Shown in pieces: positions 1 to 8,100 of a stretch of 43,278 bases of DNA. The first letter of the stretch is position 1, and each line of letters starts with the position of its first letter. Below the pieces are notes generated by a model, which was not told the DNA's origin, made no database searches, and saw only the letters and a program-made list of their open reading frames with translations. The position numbers and the translations under genes are program-made. The stretch is from Zoogloea sp. (GTDB lineage: Bacteria > Pseudomonadota > Gammaproteobacteria > Burkholderiales > Rhodocyclaceae), in assembly GCA_023150095.1 (NCBI GenBank), contig JAKLLO010000059.1, positions 1 to 43,278 of the forward strand. Direction: 5' to 3'.

Positions 1-2190
1 AGGGCGGAGACGAGCTGACCGGCGTTGCTGGTGTCGTCTTCGGTGAGCGGCGTGAGGGTGGTGTCGCCAGCGGCGAGCACCGGCGCGTCATTGACGGCGC
101 TGACGGCAATCGACACGACGTTGCTGCCGCTGGAGAAGGCCGAGGTGCTGCCGGTGGTGGCGAGGCTGGCGAGTGCGCCAGCGGTGCCGCTGCTGCGATC
201 CCAGGCGTGGTAGGTGAGGTTTGCGGTGGTGGCGTTCTGGCCGTCCGGCACGAAGCGGATCTTGTCGGTGCTGTTGAGCAGCAGGCCGTTGCTGCCGGTG
301 AGGCCGGTGACGGTGTTCCAGCTGGAGCCGCCGTTGGTGGAGTATTCCCAGTGGCCGTTGCCGTCATCGGTGGCGGTGATGGCGATGCCCGGCAGGGCGC
401 CGCTGTCCACGTCGCTGATGGTGCTGCCGATGAAGCTGGCGACGGTCTGGCCGGCGTTGGCGGTGTCGTCTTCGGTGATCGACGGGAGCGTCGGCGTGGC
501 CGGGGCCAGGACCGGAGCGTCATTGACCGCGCTGACTGCGATGTTCATGCCGTTCTGCTGGGCCGAGAAGGCGGAGGTGGCGCCGTTCACGCTGGTGTCG
601 GCGTAGCCGCCGCTGGCGCCGGCGCTGCGGTCCCAGGCGCGGTAGGTGAGCGCCGCGGTGGTGGCGTTCTGGCCGTCGGGCAGGAAGCGGATGCGGTCGG
701 TGTCGGCCAGCAGCAGGGCATGGGTGCCCGACACTGTGCCGCCCACGTCGGCGTTGATCCAGGTGGTGCCGCCGTCGGTGGAGTACTGCCAGGTGCCGTT
801 TCCGCTGTCGAGGCTGGTGATCGCCACGCCTTGCACCGCGCCGGAGTCGGCGTCGGTGGTGGCGCCGCGCAGGGCGGAGACGAGCTGGCCGGCGTTGGCG
901 GTGTCGTCTTCCGTGAGCGGCGTGAGGGTGGTGTCGCCGGCTGCCAGGACCGGGGCGTCGTTGACCGCGCTGACCGCGATCGACACCTGATTGTTGGTGG
1001 GCGAGAAGGCCGAGGTGCTGCCGGTTGCCGCCAGGCTGGCCAGACTGCCTGAGGTGCCGGTGCTGCGGTCCCACGCGTGGTAGGTGAGGGTGGCGGTGGT
1101 GGCGTTCTGGCCGTCCGGCACGAAGCGGATCTTGTCGGTGCTGGCGAGCAGCAGGCCGTTGGCGCCGGTGAGGCCGGTGACGGTGTTCCAGGTGCTGCCG
1201 CCGTCGGTGGAGTATTCCCAGCTGCCGTTGCCGTTGGCCGTGGCGCTGATGGCGATGCCCTGGACGGCGCCGCTATCCACGTCGCTGACAGTGCTGCCGA
1301 TGAAGCTGGCGACAGTCTGGCCGGCGTTGCTGGTGTCGTCTTCGGTGAGCGGCGTGAGGGTCGGCAGCGCGGAGGCAAGCACCGGCGCGTCGTTCACCGC
1401 GGTGACGGTGATGCTCATGCCGTTCTGCTGGGTCGAGAAGGCCGAGGTGCCGCCATTCACGCTGGTGTTGGCGTAGCTGCCGGCCGTGCCGGTGCTGCGA
1501 TCCCAGGCACGGTAAGTGAGGTTGCCGGTGGTGGCGTTCTCGCCGTTGGGCACGAAGCGGATGCGGTCGGAGTCGGACAGCAGAAGGGCGTGGGTGCCGG
1601 TGACGCTGCCGCCGTCGTCGGCGTTGGTCCAGGTGGCGCCGCCGTCGGTGGAGTACTGCCAGGTGCCGTTGCCGCTGGTGAGGCCGGTGATGGCCACGCC
1701 CTTGACGGCGCCGGTGTCCACGTCGGTGGTGGCGCCACGCAGGGCGGAGATCAGCTGGCCGGCGTTGGTGGTGGCGTCTTCGTCGATGCTGGTGAGGGTG
1801 GAGTCGCCCGCGGCGAGCACCGGCGCGTCATTGACGGCGGTAACGGTGATGCTGGCTTCGTCCGAGGCCGACGAGAAGTGGGTGGCGTTGCCGGTGGCCG
1901 ATGCATCGACGCCGCTGCCGGCGCTGGCGCCGGTGCCGTCCCAGGCGCGGTAGGTGAAGCTGGCCGTGGTGGCGTTTTCGCCATTGGGCACGAAGCGGAT
2001 TGAATCGGCGTCGGCCAGGGCGATGGCCGAGGAGGCCGAGACGGTGCCGAAGGCTGTCCAGCTGCCGCTGCCGATCTTGTATTCCCAGTGGCCGTTGCCC
2101 GAGGTCTGGTCGACGATGACGATGCCGGAAAGGGCACCGGTATCCACGTCGGTGATCGTGCCGCGGAAACTGGCGACGGTCTGGCCGCCG
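1..2190 (-). repeat. 870-bp tandem super-repeat in the adhesin gene
   Basis: The same sequence restarts at 1, 871 and 1741 (each opening agggcggaga on the plus strand), a period of exactly 870 bp or 290 codons. Inside each period there are two related but distinct modules of about 145 residues: the second type is recognisable at 421 and 1291, and in diverged form near 2160. Each module carries GxGxWxYSTDGG, RFVP(N/D)G(E/Q)NAT, an AWDRSTGT stretch and the ITVTAVNDAPVLA linker. Because the period is a multiple of three, gain or loss of a copy keeps the frame. Confidence 0.9.
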
Positions 2191-5100
2191 TTGTTGGTGG
2201 CGTCTTCGGTGAGGCCGGTGAGGACCGGGGCGGCCGGGGTGAGGATCGGGGCGTCGTTTACCGCCGTCACGTTGAGGGCGATGGTGCCGGCGGCAGGGGT
2301 GGCGCTGTCTTCGCCGCCGTCAGCGATGGAGACGCTGATGGTGGTGTTCACGTCGGTGTTGGCGCCCGGCGTGAAGACCAGCGAGGCCAGGGCGGTGTTC
2401 ACCGCCGAGACGCTGCCGGTGAAGGTCCACACGCCGGTGCCGGGGTTGTAGGCGGCGCCGGTGGGCACGTTGAGGGCACCCAGGGTGGGGTCGGCGAGGG
2501 TGAGGGTGGCGGTGACGATTTCGCCCGGGTCCGGGTCGGTGACGGTGATCGTCGGCACGGTGACGCTGGCGGCGCCTTCGGTGTAGCTGGCGGTGGCGCT
2601 GGAGGGCGAGATGGTCGGGGCGTCGTTCAGGTCGCGGATGACCAGATAGCTGGTGCCGGTGGCGCTCTGGGCGCCGAAGGTGCTGTCGGCCACGCCGTTG
2701 GCGTCGGTGATCGTCCAGGTGAGCGCGCGGCTGGCGCCGGTGTCGGTGGGCGAGGTCGAGCCGTTCTGGTACTGGACGTGCTCGAGCAGGCTTTCGAACT
2801 CGGCCTTGGTGACGTTGCCGCTGGCCGTGGTGAGGTTCAGGGTGCCGGTGCCGGCGTTGTAGGTGACGTTGATCTGGGCGCCGGAGCCGGTGGTGAGCAC
2901 GCTGCCGGAGCGGCTCCAGCCGGAGGGCGTGGCGACCGACAGGACGTCGGCGCTGCTGCGGTTGTTGCTGATCACCACGCTGGCGCTGGCGACGTAGACA
3001 TCGTCCACATCGCTGACGCTGGCGCTGCCGACGACATTGGGGTTGGAGTTGTCGAGCACGTACACCGGGGCGCCGCCCTGCTCGAAGACCACGGTGGTGG
3101 CGTCGAGCGCGGTGTTGTGGTTGAGCGCCAGGGTCGGCGCGTCGTTGCGGGCGGTGATGGACAGGCTGTTGGTGCCGGCGTTGGCGGTGAGCGTGCCGGT
3201 GCTGGCATCGTTGCCACCCGCGGCGTCGGTGAGGCGCGAGCCGAAGCTGCTGGTGGTGGCCCAGGTGAAGCTGCGGCTGGTGGAGGTGCCGGTGGGGTTG
3301 TCGCTGGACGACGAGAAGACGATCGAGCGGGCGACGGCCTGGTAGTCGGCCAGGGTGGCGGTGCCGGTGAGCGTGAGTACGCCGGTGCCGGCGTCGTAGC
3401 TGGCGGTGATGCCGGTGCCGGCCAGCGGCGCGGTGACGGCGAGCAGGTCGCCGGTGGTGTGGCCGCCGGAGATGCTGACGCTGATGCCTTCGAGGGTGGT
3501 GTCGTCGGCGTCGGTGAAGGTGATGGCTGGCGCGATGGCGGTGGCGGAGCCCTTTTCGACATAGCTTGCGCTGGCCAGCCCGCTGACGGTGGTGGCGTTG
3601 TCGGTGGCGGTGAGGGCGACGCTGCTGGTGCCGATGGTGCTGTCGAGCTTGCTGGCGCCGCTGGTGGAGGCGTCAGCGTCGGTGACCTGCCAGCTGATGC
3701 TGCGGGTGCCGGAGACCGCGGTGGGATCGTCGGCGGTGCTGCTGTAGGTGACGGTGCGCAGGACGCTCTCGAAGCTGGCCTTGGTGGTGCCGGCATGGGT
3801 GAGGGTGAGCACGCCGGTGGCGCTGTTGTAGCTGGCGGTGATGCCGCTGGCGCCCACGGTGGCCGACAGGGTGTCGCCGGCGGTGAAGTCGCCGCTGATC
3901 CACACGCGGGCTTCGGTGAGGTCGGCGTCGTCCACGTCGGCGAGGCTGATGGCACCCGCCAGCACGACGGCGCTGCCGCCTTCGGTGTAGCTCGCGGCAG
4001 TGCCGGGCAGGCCCGAGAGGGTCGGCGCGTCGTTGGCCGGGGCGACGGTGATGGTGCTGGTGGCGCCGGCACTGGTTTCGGTGGCGGTGCTGCTGTCGTT
4101 GGCGGCGGGGTGGTCCGTCAGGCGGCTGCCGAATCTGTCGGTGACCGTCCAGGTGAGGGTGCGCGAGGTGGAAGTGCCGTCGCTAGTCGGGTTGTCGCTG
4201 GACGAGCTGAAGGTGATCTGGCGCAGCACGCTTTCGTAGGTGGCGAGGCTTGCGTTGCCGGTGATGACCAGCGACGTGGCGGTGCTGGAGGGGTCGAGCG
4301 CGAGGCCGGCGGCGCTGAGCACCGAGGCGTCGATGGCCAGCAGATCGCCGCTCACGCCACCGGCGGAGATGCTGACGGTGGCGGTGCTGAGGGTGGTGTC
4401 GTCCGGGTCGGTGAAGCTGAGGTTGGATATTGCGACGACCGGCGTGGAGCCTTCGGTGTAGCCGATGCTGGCACCGCCGGTGGTGACGACCGGCGCGTCG
4501 TTGATGGCTTCGATGCGCACCACGGTGCTCTGGGCGGCGGTGACCTGGCTCTCGACGCCGGCGTTGTCGGTGACGCGCCAGATGAGGGTGCGCAGGGCGT
4601 TGCTGGCGGTGGGGTCGTCGCTGGTGCTGCGGAAGCCGATCTTCTGCATCACGGCGGTGTAGTCGGCCTTGCCGGCGGTGCCGGCCGTGGTGGCGAGGAC
4701 GATCTCGCCGTTGGCGGCATCGTAGGTGTAGCTGATCTCGACCGCGCCGCTGCCGTTGGTGCCGCTGAGGGTGCCGCTGAGGGCGGTGCCGGACTGGGTC
4801 CAGCCAGCTGCGCCGAGGGCGCCGGCGTCGAAGTAGCCCAGCTCGTCCTGGGCGTCGAGACCGGTGGTGATGCGGACAATGGCGCCGGTGATGGCGTTGT
4901 CGCTGCCGATGGTGCCGGTGTCGTCGAGGACGGTGAGGGCGCCTTCGAGGGTGGCCGGGGCGCCACCTTCGACGTAGTCGAGCGGGGAGGCGCTGGCCGA
5001 GCCGGTGATGTTGGTGACCTGCGGGATCTCGTTGGCGTTCTTGAGGGTGATGTCGGTGGTGCGGGCGGCCGAGCTGGTGGCGCCGGCGCCGTCGGAGTTG

Positions 5101-8100
5101 GCGTCGGTGACCTGCCAGGTGACGGTGCGCAGATTGTTCTGGCTGCCGCCGGAGGTGAACAGGTCGACGTTGTCCGGATCGGGCGAGTTGTAGTTGGCGG
5201 TGTTGCTGTAGGTGACCGAGCGCAGCACCTTCTGATAGTTGGCGACGCTGTCGGTGCCGGACAGGGTGAGCACGCCAGTGGCGGCATTGAACGACGCCGT
5301 GATGCCGGTGCCGGTGGTGACGGCGGCGAGGGTCTCGCGGCCGTCGGTCAGGTAGCCGGTGCCGGTGATACTGACGGTGGCACCCGCCAACTGGGTGTCG
5401 TCCACATCGCTGAGGCTGAGGCTGGGGGCGATGACGCGGGCGCCGTCGTCTTCGGTGTAGTTCCAGGTGGCCGGCTGGCCGGAGAGCACCGGGGCGTCGG
5501 CCAGCGGCGTGACGTTGATCGTGCTGGTGCTGTCGGCACTGCTGACGCCAGCGGTGTCGGTGGCCTTCCAGGTGAGCGTGCGTGTGGCGCTGTTGACGGT
5601 CGGGTCTTCGGACGCGGTGTTGAAGGTGATCGAGTTGAGCGCGGCCTGATAGGTGGCGACAGACGCCGTACCGGACAGGGTGAGTACGCCGGTCTGGCTG
5701 CTGTAGCTGACGCTGAGCCCGCCAGCGGTGCCGACGGCCAGGGTATCGCCAGCGGTGAAGCCGCTGCTGATGGCGACGGTGGCGCGGCTCAGCTGGCCGC
5801 CGTCGTCGGTGATCACGAGGCCGCTACCCACGTTGACGGCCCCAGCGTTCTCGGTGAAGGCGCCAGCGGAGGCGCCGGTGGTGAATTGCGGCGCGTCGTT
5901 CACGTTGGTGACGTTGGCGCTGAGGGTGTATTCGCTGCTCGAGAAGGCGGTGATGCCACCATTGGTGGAGACGTCAGCCTCGCCACGGGTCGCGCCGCTG
6001 GTGGCGGTGCCGCTGGTCTGATCCCAGCCGCGCAGGCTGAGGGTGGGTGTGCCGCCCTTGAAGCCGTCCGGGTTGAAGCGCACGCGGTCGGTGCTTTTGA
6101 GCAGCAAGGCGGTGGTGGCGCTGGGCGTGCCCAGGGATTGCCAGGTGCTGCCGCCGTCGGTGGAGTATTGCCAGCCGCCGGTGGCGCCGCCGTTGGTGAC
6201 GCCGGTGATGGCGACGCCCTGGACGGCGCCGCTGTCGGCGTCGGTCATCGCACTGCCGAGGAGGCTGGAGACGGTCTGGCCGGCGTTGTTGGTGGCGTCT
6301 TCGCTGATGCTGGCGAAGTTGGCCGGGGTGCCAAGCACCGGTGCGTCATTGACCGCAGTGACGGCGATCGTGGCGGTGTCGGTGGCGGTGGAGTAGGGGC
6401 TGCTGCCGCCGCTGGTGGCAGTGCTGGCGTAGGTGCCCTGCTGGCCGGCGGTGGCGCCGGTCTGGTCCCAGGCCTTGTAGGTGAAGCTGGCGGTAGTGGC
6501 GTTCTTGGCGTCGGGCACGAAGCGCAGCTTGTCGGTGCTGCGCAGGAGCAGCGCGTTGGTGGCCGAGACGGCGCCGACGTTGGTCCAGCTGGAGCCGGCG
6601 TTGGTGGAGTACTGCCAGGTACCGTTGCCGCTCGCCAGGCTGGTGACGGCGATGCCGGACGCGGCGCCGCTGTCCACGTCGCTGACCGATGTTCCGAGCA
6701 CGCTGGAGATGGTCTGGCCGGCGTTGGTGGTGTCGTCTTCGGTGATGCCGGTGAGGCTGGGCGCGGCAGCAGTGAGCGCCGGCGCGTCATTCACGGCGGT
6801 GACGGTGAGGGTGGCCGTCTGCTTGGTGGCCGAGAAAGCGGTCTCGTCGCCGTTGGCAATGGCCTTGTTGGCACCGTAGCTGGTGGCCGCGGAGAGATCG
6901 GCGGTGAGGCCGGCGGTGCCGCTGGTGCGGTCCCAGGCGCGATAGGTGATGGTGGCGCTGCCGGCATAGTCGGCGGCGGGAACGAAGCGGATGCGGTCGG
7001 TGCTGCGCAGCAGCCTGGCGGCCGCGTCGGACGCGCTGCCGAAGGCAACCCAGTTGGCGCCACCGTCGGTGGAGTATTGCCAGCTGCCGTTGGTGTTGTC
7101 GTTGGCGGTGACGGCAATGCCGGCGACGGCGCTTGCATCCACGTCGGTGGACGACAGGAAGCTCGACACCAGCGAGCCAGAGTTATTGACCGCGTCTTCC
7201 TGGATGGCGGGAACGACGGACGGGGCGTTGTTCACCGGCGCGTCGTTCTTGCGCACCGGGGTGATCGCGATGGTCTTGCTGAAGGTGGGGGTGCCGCCGT
7301 TGTCGCTGTACTCGACGACATACGGGAGCAGCGAGCTGTTGGGCAGGTCGTTCCACTTGCCGGGCGAGGCGCCGGACGAGTAGATCTCGCCGTAGTGTTC
7401 GGAGCTGCCGGAGTTGTTGGGCTCGTTAGTGTTCCAGTAGGCGTAACCGCCGCTGGCAGTGGCGGGGCTGATGTTGCCGGTGGAGATCAGCGTGCCCTTT
7501 TCGGGGCCGGTGACCCAGTACCACTTGCCTTCGGAGGCGCTCTGGCTGGCGAAGGTGGTGGCGCCGGTGGCGGCGTTGATGTAGGTGTAATCGTCGGAGG
7601 CGCCGATCCAGGCGTCAGCGGCGAGCTTCTGCTTGATGAAGTCGTTTTCTTCCTGGCTGGTGATGGTGGCCAGGTAGCCGGTCATGCCCTGGAAGGTGCG
7701 ACCTTCGGCGGCAGTCTTGGCGGATGTCCAGCTGTAGCTGCCCGAGACGTACTCGTAGTAGTGGGTCTTGCCACCAAAGCTCAGCGCCAGCGCATCGCCG
7801 ATGGTCATGCTGATGGTGCGGGCGGTGGTGGTGGGGTTGTCGCTGAGGTTGTAGTACTTCACGGCGCGCAGGGCGGCCTGGTACTCGGCGATGGTGGCGG
7901 TGCCGGTCAGGGTCAGGATGCCGGTGCTGGTGTTGTAGGCGTAGGTGATCTTGCCGCTGGCGTCGGTGCCCGACGCAGGCTGCAGGCGGTCTTCGGCCGA
8001 GACGAGGTTGGAGGTGATGACGACCCGGGCGCTGCTGAGGGTCGTGCTGTCCACGTCGGTGAGGGTAAGGGCGCTGTCCACGTAGAAGCTGCCGTCGTTC

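Noticed and set aside
1..7250. Possible CRISPR or tandem-repeat array
   Set aside because: Units are coding, long (about 435-870 bp) and in frame, with no spacers; they are protein domain repeats.
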